Of a DNA stretch of 34,301 nt, positions 8,420 to 16,752 are shown in pieces (positions within the stretch are counted from its first letter, which is position 1; each line of letters opens with the position of its first letter). The position numbers and the translations under genes were made by a program. The notes under the pieces are model-generated. The model was not told the DNA's origin and searched no databases. It saw nothing but the letters and a program-made list of their open reading frames with translations. This DNA is from Candidatus Giovannonibacteria bacterium RIFCSPLOWO2_02_FULL_45_28. Its GTDB lineage: Bacteria; Patescibacteriota; Minisyncoccia; UBA11713; 2-01-FULL-45-33. Location of the stretch: contig MFIM01000012.1 of NCBI GenBank assembly GCA_001780725.1, positions 1 to 34,301 of the forward strand. The letters are read 5' to 3'.

Positions 8420-9313
8420 TTAAGTTGTTAAACCAAGCTCTTTGAGAGCTGATTCCAAAATCGGCTTAATGTCCGAATACATTTTAAGTCCTCTAACTTC
8501 GTCCAGCGTAAACCAGCGCACGTCATCCAATCCGCCGGAGCTTTCAAGTTTTAATTCCTTATCTTTTGTCTCGGCGAGAAAAAAATTTACATGCCGCCTG
8601 GTCGGGCCGGTCTCCGGATCGGAGGCGATATATTCATTTTCGCCTATTTTTTTAATAATATTCAGATTTTTTAGACCAATTTCTTCCTTAGTTTTTCTGA
8701 CAGTGCCCTTTTCAACATCTTCGTTTTTATTCAAATGTCCTTTTGAAAAAGTCCAGTAGCCGAAGACGTCGTGCACTAAGGCAAATAAAATTTCCTTTCC
8801 GTCTCTGCGGATAACCACCGCTCCGCCCAAATCTTCTTTGGGTAGTTTTGCCAAATCCAATTCGTAATGTTTTTTGCCTTTTCCGTCTTTTCCCGGCTCG
8901 CCGAGTTCCCTGTAAACGGTTCCCAAAACGCCGTTAACAAACCTGCCGGAAGAATCTCCACCGAAAGTTTTTGCAAGCTCAATCGCTTCATTAATCGCCA
9001 CCTTTTGCGGCACCTCTTTGTGATTTCCGAAAAGCAATTCGTAAAGGCCTATGCGAAGAACATTCCTGTCCACGGGCGCAATCTGCGCAATCGGCCAGTC
9101 CGGCGCGGCTTTTTCAATGATGCCGTCTATTTCTTCTTTGCGCTTAACCACGCCTTCCGCCATTTTTTTAGCAAAACCGCCGTCTTCCAATCCGGGTCCG
9201 AATTCGGAAATATCACGATCCAAAATCGCGCCGATTTTACTTTTCCCGCCGTAGAAATCCCATTCAAAAAGGGACTGCATGACGATTGATCTTGAAAGGT
9301 GCCGGTTGGCCAT
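8420..9313 (-). CDS. nusB: NusB antitermination factor fused to a C-terminal NUDIX hydrolase domain
   Basis: N-term NusB (APVDRNVLRIGLYELLF, VAINEAIELAKTFGGDSSGRFVNGVLG); C-term GGAVVIRRDG...WTFSKGHLNKNEDVEKGTVRKTKEEIGL (NUDIX) in one uninterrupted ORF. Confidence 0.92.
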   Translation of the reverse strand: MANRHLSRSIVMQSLFEWDFYGGKSKIGAILDRDISEFGPGLEDGGFAKKMAEGVVKRKEEIDGIIEKAAPDWPIAQIAPVDRNVLRIGLYELLFGNHKEVPQKVAINEAIELAKTFGGDSSGRFVNGVLGTVYRELGEPGKDGKGKKHYELDLAKLPKEDLGGAVVIRRDGKEILFALVHDVFGYWTFSKGHLNKNEDVEKGTVRKTKEEIGLKNLNIIKKIGENEYIASDPETGPTRRHVNFFLAETKDKELKLESSGGLDDVRWFTLDEVRGLKMYSDIKPILESALKELGLTT

Positions 9314-9338
9314 AAGTGTTTTAGATAAATCAGAATAG

Positions 9339-9421
9339 TTTTTACGGTTGGCCTATTAATTAAGTCAAACTAAATAATTTTTACTAAAAGAAGCCAACCG
9401 TAAAAATTATTTAGTTTGACT
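9339..9421. repeat. Nested inverted repeats between rpmF and nusB, pseudoknot-capable
   Basis: Perfect 21-bp pair 9363-9383 / 9401-9421 and perfect 14-bp pair 9339-9352 / 9393-9406 sharing sequence. Confidence 0.85.
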
Positions 9422-9643
9422 GGTCTCTAATTCTCTTGTTTTCTCCTTGCGTTCCTTTTTTGTTAATTTTTTAAGCACATCAATTACCTCCCGCCCTTTA
9501 TAAAACCCACAGTTTTGGCAAACCGTGTGCGGCGGTGTTTTTGCCCCGCATTTCTGGCATTTCGCAAGACTCCCAAGCTTTAAAGCGTGGTGAGACCTGC
9601 GGTGTCCTGTATGGGAAGGGGTGTGCCTCATTCTGACTGTCAT
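9407..9643 (-). CDS. rpmF: 50S ribosomal protein L32
   Basis: [21 protein letters not shown]... with CxxC...CxxC zinc ribbon. Confidence 0.93.
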   Translation of the reverse strand: MTVRMRHTPSHTGHRRSHHALKLGSLAKCQKCGAKTPPHTVCQNCGFYKGREVIDVLKKLTKKERKEKTRELETSQTK

Positions 9644-9668
9644 AAAGCATATTCTAGCATAAAAAAGA

Positions 9669-9706
9669 AAAGCCCGCAAACTTGCAGGCCAAAAGCGGGC
9701 TTTATT
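9669..9706 (-). terminator. Intrinsic terminator (downstream of rnhB)
   Basis: AAAGCCCGC...GCGGGCTTTT. Confidence 0.65.
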
Positions 9707-9822
9707 TTACTGGCAAAAATTTTTGATCAAATCTTATTACCAAAAGCCAATTATCTATGAACCGCTTATCAGCGCTACCGTTAATATGCATCTTTGAGGC
9801 TCTGTCTTGTTTTAGACTAGCA

Positions 9823-10419
9823 TTAAACAAAATTATGACAAAAGCTAAGGCGGTGGATAGATGATAAGCCGTGTTTTTTTATTGCTTGTCGATGGAGTTT
9901 CGTGCCATAACCCTTGTGAACAGCAAGGCCGTATTGCGGAAACAACTTATGCAGCCGCGTCATTTTTCTGTCGCGGTAAACTTTAGCGACAATGGATGCG
10001 GCGGCAATCAGCGGAATTTTTTCATCGCCCTTGATTATTGTCTTTTGGTTCAAATATGTTCTGGGGGCATAGAGACTGCCGTCCAGCAAAATTTTGTAGT
10101 TTATGGTTGATAGTTGGTAGTTGGTAGTTAATTTGCGCAGGCACCTGCTGACAGCCAAACGCGCCGAGGCAGATATGCCAATTCTATCTATAATTTGCGA
10201 ACCGACCGAAGCAATAGCAAAGCCGAGTGCTTTATGCCGTAAGCCATACGCCTTAATTTTGGATTCCCAAACTTTGCGCTGCTTTGCGCTTAATTTTTTG
10301 GAATCTCTGATGCCGCGAAAATTAACCGCGCGCCGCATTAAAACCGCGGCAACGGTCAATGGACCCGCAAGACATCCTCGCCCAACCTCGTCAATTCCTA
10401 CAATAAATTTTCTTGCCAT
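9823..10419 (-). CDS. rnhB: Ribonuclease HII
   Basis: VGIDEVGRGCLAGPLTVAAV, DSKKLSAKQR, AAASIVAKVYRDRKM. Confidence 0.96.
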   Translation of the reverse strand: MARKFIVGIDEVGRGCLAGPLTVAAVLMRRAVNFRGIRDSKKLSAKQRKVWESKIKAYGLRHKALGFAIASVGSQIIDRIGISASARLAVSRCLRKLTTNYQLSTINYKILLDGSLYAPRTYLNQKTIIKGDEKIPLIAAASIVAKVYRDRKMTRLHKLFPQYGLAVHKGYGTKLHRQAIKKHGLSSIHRLSFCHNFV

Positions 10420-10443
10420 ATTAAAATCCTATCACAACCCCAC

Positions 10444-10472
10444 ACATGTTAGACGCCGAGCTTCTAACATGT
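10444..10472. repeat. REP-like hairpin, left copy (ACATGTTAGACGCCGAGCTTCTAACATGT)
   Basis: Inverted repeat just upstream of the RAYT gene. Confidence 0.85.
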
Positions 10473-10485
10473 TAGCATAACACCA

Positions 10486-11148
10486 ATGAGAACAACGCCA
10501 ATTGCGCCCGGAGAATATTACCACATCTTTAATCGAAGTAATGATAAACAACCAATCTTTTACGAAACAAAAGACTGGGTGCGCTTCTTGTTCCTTATTT
10601 TACATATGCAATCTCCAGAAATATTTTATAACATCGGCCGCAATATCTCCAAATTTGTTAGAAGCCGAGCTTTTAACATAAATGGCGAAATAATGTCTGA
10701 AATAATCAAAAACCGTACCGTAGAATTAGTTTCTTACGCTTTAATGCCTAATCATTTCCACCTGACAGTTAAAGAAGTTAAAGAAAATGGTATTTCACAG
10801 TACATGCAGCGTGTTTTGACAGCTTACCCAAAATACTTCAACACAAAATACAATAAATCAGGTCATTTATTTCAAGGGCCGTATAAAATCGTACACACGG
10901 AAGATAACAAGCAACTTTTATATCTCTCTGCGTACATTCATAAAAACCCTCGAGAACTAAAGGAGTGGAGACAAAAGGAACATAATTATCCTTGGTCCAG
11001 CTACCAAGATTATGTTGGCGAAAACAGATGGGGGAATTTATTATCGCAAGACATTATTTTGGATCAGTTTGAAAACAAATCCGAATATTACAACTTTGTA
11101 AAAACAAATACCGCAAAAATGTTAGACGCCGAGCTTCTAACATTTTAA
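10486..11148 (+). CDS. REP-associated tyrosine transposase (RAYT, Y1/IS200-like)
   Basis: YYHIFNRSNDKQPIF, YALMPNHFHLTVKE (HUH), YLSAYIHKNPRELKEW...YPWSSYQDY. Confidence 0.9.
   Translation: MRTTPIAPGEYYHIFNRSNDKQPIFYETKDWVRFLFLILHMQSPEIFYNIGRNISKFVRSRAFNINGEIMSEIIKNRTVELVSYALMPNHFHLTVKEVKENGISQYMQRVLTAYPKYFNTKYNKSGHLFQGPYKIVHTEDNKQLLYLSAYIHKNPRELKEWRQKEHNYPWSSYQDYVGENRWGNLLSQDIILDQFENKSEYYNFVKTNTAKMLDAELLTF
10656..10678. repeat. REP-like hairpin inside the RAYT coding region (TGTTAGAAGCCGAGCTTTTAACA)
   Basis: Same core as flanking REPs. Confidence 0.75.
11119..11145. repeat. REP-like hairpin, right copy (AATGTTAGACGCCGAGCTTCTAACATT), encoding the RAYT C-terminus
   Basis: Identical core to left copy; encodes MLDAELLTF. 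Confidence 0.85.
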
Positions 11149-11162
11149 GTCAAAAAAATAAG

Positions 11163-11187
11163 CAAAAAGACGGGTGCGCCCGTCTTA
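11163..11187. terminator. Intrinsic terminator
   Basis: AAGACGGG-TGCG-CCCGTCTT. Confidence 0.65.
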
Positions 11188-11682
11188 ATCTAAAACCTCA
11201 TAGCCATGTTTTTTCCAATAAAGTTTTAACCTTCTCCAGTCGTTCGAAATAAAGTTTTTTAGCCATTCCTCTGTTCTTGATTTGTCATCAGCCCCGCACA
11301 TATCAACCACAGCCTCGCTGCCATCAGCATGTTTCGTTGGCCAAATGCCTCCAAAAAACATAGGTTTACAACCACCGACTAAATTGCTGCTACCCAGCAA
11401 GGCATTAACCTGTTCTGACTCAAGCGGCTGACCATAAATATAAATTGGCCGGTGGCTCAATTTCTTAACATTGGTTATCAAATCCTTAATTTGGCCACGA
11501 ACTGTCTGGTCAGATGCATCATAAAATTTCATAGATACTGCCAAGCCCCTTATGCCGTCCTTTTTTGAAACTGCATTCTGTAGTTCGTCAAAAGAAGCCA
11601 CAAAAGAAATATCGTCTTCTGCTCCTAAAGCCGGGTTGCCAAACAAAAAGAGTGCAAATAAAACCGCAATTACCGTTTTCAT
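11185..11682 (-). CDS. Secreted hypothetical protein
   Basis: Signal peptide MKTVIAVLFALFLFGNPALGA; SD AGGAGG. Confidence 0.75.
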   Translation of the reverse strand: MKTVIAVLFALFLFGNPALGAEDDISFVASFDELQNAVSKKDGIRGLAVSMKFYDASDQTVRGQIKDLITNVKKLSHRPIYIYGQPLESEQVNALLGSSNLVGGCKPMFFGGIWPTKHADGSEAVVDMCGADDKSRTEEWLKNFISNDWRRLKLYWKKHGYEVLD

Positions 11683-11745
11683 GAAACCTCCTAATCTGCT
11701 AAAAGCCTAGCGCAATTAAAAATTTTTGTCTAGAATGGTATCATT

Positions 11746-14700
11746 ATGTCTTTCGTTCATCTCCATACACACTCCCACTACTCTCTCTTGGACGGGCTTT
11801 CCAAGATAGACGATATTGTGCAGCTCGCAAAAAAGCACAAAATGCCGGCAATTGCCATTACCGACCACGGCGCGATGTACGGCGTAATTGAATTTTATTT
11901 AAAATGCCAAAAGCAAGGCATAAAACCGATTATCGGAGTTGAAGCATATGTCGCCAACCGTTCCAGATTCCAAAAAGAACCGCACGTGGACAACAAGCGC
12001 TACCATCTTACGCTTTTGGCCAAAAACAACGCCGGATACCAAAATTTGATAAAGCTTACAACGTCCGCGCATCTTGAAGGATACTATTATAAACCGCGCG
12101 TGGACAAGGAACTTCTCCGAAAGCATTCGAAGGGGCTTATCGCGCTATCCGGATGCCCCGCGGGCGAACTCGGCCGCGCAATACAATCCGGAAACATTGA
12201 AAAAGCCGAAGCTGTCATAAAAGAATATCGGGAAATTTTCGGGGAAGAAAATTACTATTTGGAAATTATGCACCATCCGGAATTGCCGTATTACAGCGAA
12301 TGGAGGGCCTCGCTTATAAAGCTCGGGCGCAAACTCGGCGTGCCTCTGGCTGCAACACAGGACTCGCATTATCTCCATCCGGAAGACAAACTCGCGCACA
12401 AAACTCTTGTCGCTATTTCAACCAACTCCGATCTTGAGGATACTGCCATCTTTTCTGAAAACGGCGACTATCATTTAATTTCTACCGAAGAGGCCAATGA
12501 ATACTTCAAAGACATCCCGGAAGCGGTCAAAAATACGGAAAAGATCGCGGAAGTATGCAACGTAAATCTCACGTTAGGCAAATTCATTTTCCCCAATTTC
12601 CCCTTAGAACCCAAAAAAACGGCCGACCAAATGCTGGAAGATTTGACATTGAAGGCGGCTAAAGAACACGACTTGAACAAAAACAGCGAAGCAACGGAGC
12701 GTTTGCAATACGAGCTCGGAGTAATAAAAGAAAAAGGGTATTCAACTTATTTCCTGGTAGTAGCGGACCTCATACGCTTCGCCCGGGAAGCAAAAATTTA
12801 CACCACGGTTCGCGGCTCGGTAGCTGGCTCCCTGGTCGCGTATCTGTCTGGCATTACCAATGTAAATCCTCTAGAATTTCAGCTGCCTTTTGAACGCTTT
12901 TTAAATCCTTTTCGTCCGTCGGCTCCGGACATAGACATGGATTTTGCGGATAACCGCAGGCAAGAAGTAATTGATTACGCCAAAAGCAAATACGGAGCCG
13001 ACAAAGTCGCGCAGATCGGCACGTTCGGCACCATGCTGGCAAGGGGCGCCGTGCGGGATGTTGCCCGCGCGACCGGAAAATCCTACGAAACCGGAGATCG
13101 GATTGCCCGCTTAATACCGATGGGCTCCCAAGGATTTCCGATGACCATTGAACACGCCATGGAGCTTGAGCCGGAGCTGAAAAAGCTTTATGAAAATAAT
13201 CCGGAAGCGCGCGAAATAATTGATACGGCAAAAAAACTAGAGGGCACCGTCCGCCATGTTTCAGTTCACGCTGCCGGAGTGGTAATAGCCCCCGAGCCGC
13301 TTACAGAATACGTACCAATACAATACGATCCAAAAGGAACCGACAACATCATAACACAATATGACATGTATACCGTCGGCGAGGACGGCGTTGGGCTAAC
13401 CAAGCTTGATTTTTTAGGCATCCGCAACCTGGCCATTTTGGAAAACGCAGTAAGTTTGGTACTGGAGTATCGCGGCATAACAATTGATATTGAAAAAATT
13501 CCATTCAACGACGATAAAACTTTTACGATGCTTGCAAGAGGAGAAACAGAGGGCGTGTTCCAGTTAAACGGGGCCGGAATGACCAAACATCTTATGGAAC
13601 TTAAGCCGTCAACCGTATACGACATTAACGCTATGATTGCGCTTTACCGGCCGGGGCCGATGAACAACATTCCAGAATACATAGCGCGCAAGCACGGCGA
13701 ACGGAAAGTAACTTACTTTCATCCCAAAGTCGCAAAGTTTCTTGAAAAATCATACGGCATTTTGGTTTATCAGGACGACCTTTTGTTTACGGCAATGGAA
13801 TTGGCCGGATACAACTGGGAATCGGTGGATAAATTCCGCAAAGCCGTTGGCAAGAAAATACCGGCGGAAATGGCAAAACAGCATGAAATTTTTGTAAAAG
13901 GATGCCAAGAACATAGCGGCATGACAAAAGAAGAAGCGGAGAATGTCTGGAAATTATTTGAGCCATTCCAAGGGTATGGATTCAATAAAGCCCACGCAGC
14001 AAGCTACGGCCGGGTGGCTTACCAAACTGCGTATATGAAAGCCAATTATCCGGGGGAATATATGTGCGCAATACTTACTGCCGAAGCTGGAGATACCGAA
14101 AAAATCGGCCAGATAATAACCGAGTGCAAAAGAATGAATATACCCGTACTTCCTCCGAGCATTAACTTCTCCAACAAAGATTTTACTTTAATTAAAAGCG
14201 GCGGCAATCCTCCGCCAGCTGGCGGACGGGATCAGATTCGTTTTGGGCTTTTATCAATTAAAAACGTTGGCGCTGGCATAGTTGAAGCCATTATTGCAGA
14301 AAGAAAAAGAGGCGGAGCGTATAAAATGTTGGCTGACTTTTTGGAAAGGGTTGAGTCAAGGGATTTAAACAAAAAGTCCGTTGAATCGCTGGCAAAAGCC
14401 GGCGCGCTGGATGAATTTGGCGAAAGAAACAAAATCTTAAAAAATATGGACCGCATTTTAGAATACGCGCGCGAGTCTCATCAAACCAAGGCGCGCAACC
14501 AATCATCGCTTTTCAGCGTAATGGCGGATGCTTCGTCCGTCCCGCCGCTTCGCCTGGAAAAAACCCCGTCGGCGACACTTGAAGAAAAATTAAAATGGGA
14601 GCACGAGCTTTTGGGGCTTTACGTTTCGGGACATCCGTTGGAAAAAACTTTGGAGGCTGTCAAAAAAAGCCAAAACGGCAAAGCGATGACCATTGAAGCG

Positions 14701-14964
14701 TTCAAATTAAATAAACCTCCGAGCACCGTAGCGGTTCCCGTCCTTATTACGCAAACCAGAAGAATCATAACAAAAAACGGGGACGCGATGATGTTCGTTA
14801 AACTTCAGGACATGACCGACGAAATAGAGGCGGTCGTTTTCCCCGGCGCACTACGGGACTACGGCGAGCATATTTTGGAAGGAAACTGCATTATAATCCG
14901 CGGCCGCTACTCCTTCCGCAACGATTCTCCGTCAATAATCGCCGAGGAGATTAGGAAGATATGA
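11746..14964 (+). CDS. dnaE: DNA polymerase III subunit alpha
   Basis: FVHLHTHSHYSLLDGLSKIDD (PHP), RGSVAGSLVAYLSGI, PSAPDIDMDFADNRR, ALYRPGPMNNIPEYI, VSVHAAGVVIAP, C-terminal OB domain. Confidence 0.98.
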   Translation: MSFVHLHTHSHYSLLDGLSKIDDIVQLAKKHKMPAIAITDHGAMYGVIEFYLKCQKQGIKPIIGVEAYVANRSRFQKEPHVDNKRYHLTLLAKNNAGYQNLIKLTTSAHLEGYYYKPRVDKELLRKHSKGLIALSGCPAGELGRAIQSGNIEKAEAVIKEYREIFGEENYYLEIMHHPELPYYSEWRASLIKLGRKLGVPLAATQDSHYLHPEDKLAHKTLVAISTNSDLEDTAIFSENGDYHLISTEEANEYFKDIPEAVKNTEKIAEVCNVNLTLGKFIFPNFPLEPKKTADQMLEDLTLKAAKEHDLNKNSEATERLQYELGVIKEKGYSTYFLVVADLIRFAREAKIYTTVRGSVAGSLVAYLSGITNVNPLEFQLPFERFLNPFRPSAPDIDMDFADNRRQEVIDYAKSKYGADKVAQIGTFGTMLARGAVRDVARATGKSYETGDRIARLIPMGSQGFPMTIEHAMELEPELKKLYENNPEAREIIDTAKKLEGTVRHVSVHAAGVVIAPEPLTEYVPIQYDPKGTDNIITQYDMYTVGEDGVGLTKLDFLGIRNLAILENAVSLVLEYRGITIDIEKIPFNDDKTFTMLARGETEGVFQLNGAGMTKHLMELKPSTVYDINAMIALYRPGPMNNIPEYIARKHGERKVTYFHPKVAKFLEKSYGILVYQDDLLFTAMELAGYNWESVDKFRKAVGKKIPAEMAKQHEIFVKGCQEHSGMTKEEAENVWKLFEPFQGYGFNKAHAASYGRVAYQTAYMKANYPGEYMCAILTAEAGDTEKIGQIITECKRMNIPVLPPSINFSNKDFTLIKSGGNPPPAGGRDQIRFGLLSIKNVGAGIVEAIIAERKRGGAYKMLADFLERVESRDLNKKSVESLAKAGALDEFGERNKILKNMDRILEYARESHQTKARNQSSLFSVMADASSVPPLRLEKTPSATLEEKLKWEHELLGLYVSGHPLEKTLEAVKKSQNGKAMTIEAFKLNKPPSTVAVPVLITQTRRIITKNGDAMMFVKLQDMTDEIEAVVFPGALRDYGEHILEGNCIIIRGRYSFRNDSPSIIAEEIRKI
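14211..14226. repeat. Mini-palindrome TCCGCCAGCTGGCGGA inside dnaE
   Basis: Encodes PPAGG in an apparent insertion (SGGNPPPAGGRDQ); same 16-mer at 31707-31722. Confidence 0.8.
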
Positions 14965-14973
14965 ACTGAATAA

Positions 14974-15390
14974 TTAGCGGCTTACCAAATAAGTTTTAAT
15001 AAACTTTTGAATCGCCAAAAGAGTTTCGGCTTTGAGTTTGGAGTTGCTTGCCGCAACCCATTTGGCAAAGTTGTAAAGCTCTTGGTTATCTACTTTCAGC
15101 CACTTTTTGTTTTTATATAAAAAATAAAAAAGCGCAGTCATGGCAATGCGCTTATTGCCGTTTTGGAACGGGTGATTTTTAATCATTAAATAAAACAACG
15201 CCGATGCGCGCGGAATAAGCCCTTTGTAAAGATTTTTGCCGCCGAAAGTATGAAATAGCGCGGCCAAGCAGCTTTCTAAAACATTCGGAAATCGCGAGCC
15301 GAAATCGGGAATTGGCTCATCCCAACTCAGAAGTTCTTTGGCTAAACTATAAGCAATATATTCAACCTCAACTATTGAGATTGTTTTCAT
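14974..15390 (-). CDS. Fic/Doc-family toxin
   Basis: HPFQNGNKRIAMTALFYFLY matches the HPFx(D/N)GNKR motif; overlaps the upstream gene by 4 nt. Confidence 0.88.
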   Translation of the reverse strand: MKTISIVEVEYIAYSLAKELLSWDEPIPDFGSRFPNVLESCLAALFHTFGGKNLYKGLIPRASALFYLMIKNHPFQNGNKRIAMTALFYFLYKNKKWLKVDNQELYNFAKWVAASNSKLKAETLLAIQKFIKTYLVSR

Positions 15391-15641
15391 TCTTGGCCGA
15401 GTAATTTTAATGTTTCGCCGTATTCTCGGACAACCCGCTTTACCGCGGAGGCAATTTCCCTCTTTTTATCTTCAGTCAATACTTTTCCTAAAATAACCGG
15501 CAAATCTTTTCTGTGTACAACGAAATTGCGGCCGGCTCTAACCGCCTTTATTTCTCCGGATTTAATCTTCTTAAACACCGCAACCCGGCTGATTCCCAAT
15601 ATCTTAGCCACTTCGCTTGTAGAAAACAGCTCTTTTGTCAT
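15387..15641 (-). CDS. HTH antitoxin (MerR/excisionase-type helix-turn-helix)
   Basis: LFSTSEVAKILGISRVAVFKKIKSGEIKAVRAGRNFVVHRKDL; coupled to the Doc-like gene. Confidence 0.82.
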   Translation of the reverse strand: MTKELFSTSEVAKILGISRVAVFKKIKSGEIKAVRAGRNFVVHRKDLPVILGKVLTEDKKREIASAVKRVVREYGETLKLLGQE

Positions 15642-15645
15642 ATAG

Positions 15646-15696
15646 AATAATGATAATCCCTGTTAACTGATGTGTCAATTGTTAACAAATGTTAAC
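15646..15696 (-). promoter_or_regulatory. Toxin-antitoxin promoter with three GTTAAC operator half-sites
   Basis: Minus TTGACA-N17-TATCAT; GTTAAC at 15662, 15681 and 15691, one within the spacer. Confidence 0.65.
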
Positions 15697-15704
15697 TAAA
15701 ATAT

Positions 15705-15736
15705 AAAAAACGGGCTTACTTTTGCCCGTCTTTTTT
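15705..15736 (-). terminator. Intrinsic terminator of the 15716-16021 gene
   Basis: ACGGGC/GCCCGT hairpin flanked by A/T runs. Confidence 0.7.
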
Positions 15737-16021
15737 AGAAACGTCTATTTTTGAATATGGTTTATAAAAGCCATTAAAACTACAGCCATCGCCGTGAAAT
15801 CCACCGCTTAAATCGCTGCCGCATTCCAAACAGGCGTTGTTGGCCGTATCCAAAACTGACTTTGAAATTTCCTTCGCTACCACAAATGAGTAGCGAAATC
15901 CCATGTTTTCTTTATGCCACTTTTCGGCTTTCTCGCTTGCTTCCCCGTCGCTCTGCGCCTTAATTCGCTCAACATAAACATCAGGATATTTACTTGAAGT
16001 AGCAATAGCCCAATAAACCAT
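15716..16021 (-). CDS. Hypothetical protein with two cysteine pairs
   Basis: 101 aa ORF. Confidence 0.6.
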   Translation of the reverse strand: MVYWAIATSSKYPDVYVERIKAQSDGEASEKAEKWHKENMGFRYSFVVAKEISKSVLDTANNACLECGSDLSGGFHGDGCSFNGFYKPYSKIDVSKKDGQK

Positions 16022-16117
16022 TGATTCTCCTTTCTATCCTATCTGAAAATTAGCAAGTACTCTTTGTAAAGTCAACGGTGCTCGCTCTATTCTACAATTC
16101 GCGCGAATCGGGGAATC

Positions 16118-16153
16118 AAACATTCCGACATTCTTGAGAATGTTGGAATGTTT
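16118..16153. repeat. Palindrome copy 3: AAACATTCCGACATTCTTGAGAATGTTGGAATGTTT
   Basis: Same family as 2565 and 2884, opposite orientation, one C-to-T change. Confidence 0.85.
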
Positions 16154-16189
16154 TGGAAGTGAAAAGCCCGCGGGGCGGGCTCGTGATTC

Positions 16190-16618
16190 TTACATTCTTA
16201 GGGATTTGCTGATTGTCCGGCACCAATCGCATTTGCAAACTATGCGCTCGGAAATAATTCTTGCAACCTCGCGCGCGTCCAAAATCTGTTCGGTTGTAAA
16301 ACGGCTTAAAATTTTTTCTTTCACGATTTCTGTTGCGTCTTGAGTTATGCCAAACGCGTGAAATTCCCCGTCTTGCTTTATCATTCTGGAAAGCGACAGC
16401 CATCTAAACGCCTCGTCCAGCTTCTCCGACCAGACTTGCGGCCAGCGCGTATCAAAGCCGTCAAATTCTCTAAGGATAGGGTGATAAGCTCTCAACTCTC
16501 CAAATAATGTATGAACTTTTTCGCGGCCGGCAATTCTTGCAAAATCCGGCACTAAAGCCAAGATAGCCGCGAGTAATTCTGATGTGGTTATTTTTTCACC
16601 AAACTTATCAGTAAGCAT
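16190..16618 (-). CDS. Hypothetical protein, 142 aa
   Basis: ORF followed by a GC-rich hairpin (AGCCCGC-GGG-GCGGGCT). Confidence 0.6.
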   Translation of the reverse strand: MLTDKFGEKITTSELLAAILALVPDFARIAGREKVHTLFGELRAYHPILREFDGFDTRWPQVWSEKLDEAFRWLSLSRMIKQDGEFHAFGITQDATEIVKEKILSRFTTEQILDAREVARIISERIVCKCDWCRTISKSLRM

Positions 16619-16752
16619 AGCGCCATATTTCCTGCCAGAAATGATAGCAAATTCTTATTAAAAACTCAACAATCGCAACAACATTGCGCATGTTAATCTG
16701 CCATCTCCCTTATCACCAAGGAAATTGGTGGGGGTTAAATTTATATAAAAAT

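Noticed and set aside
12854-13625. Long minus-strand ORFs antisense to dnaE
   Set aside because: Shadow ORFs of a conserved gene with no recognisable domains
16116-16403. Minus ORF ending in KTFQHSQECRNV
   Set aside because: Overlaps the better 16190-16618 gene in another frame and ends by reading through palindrome copy 3
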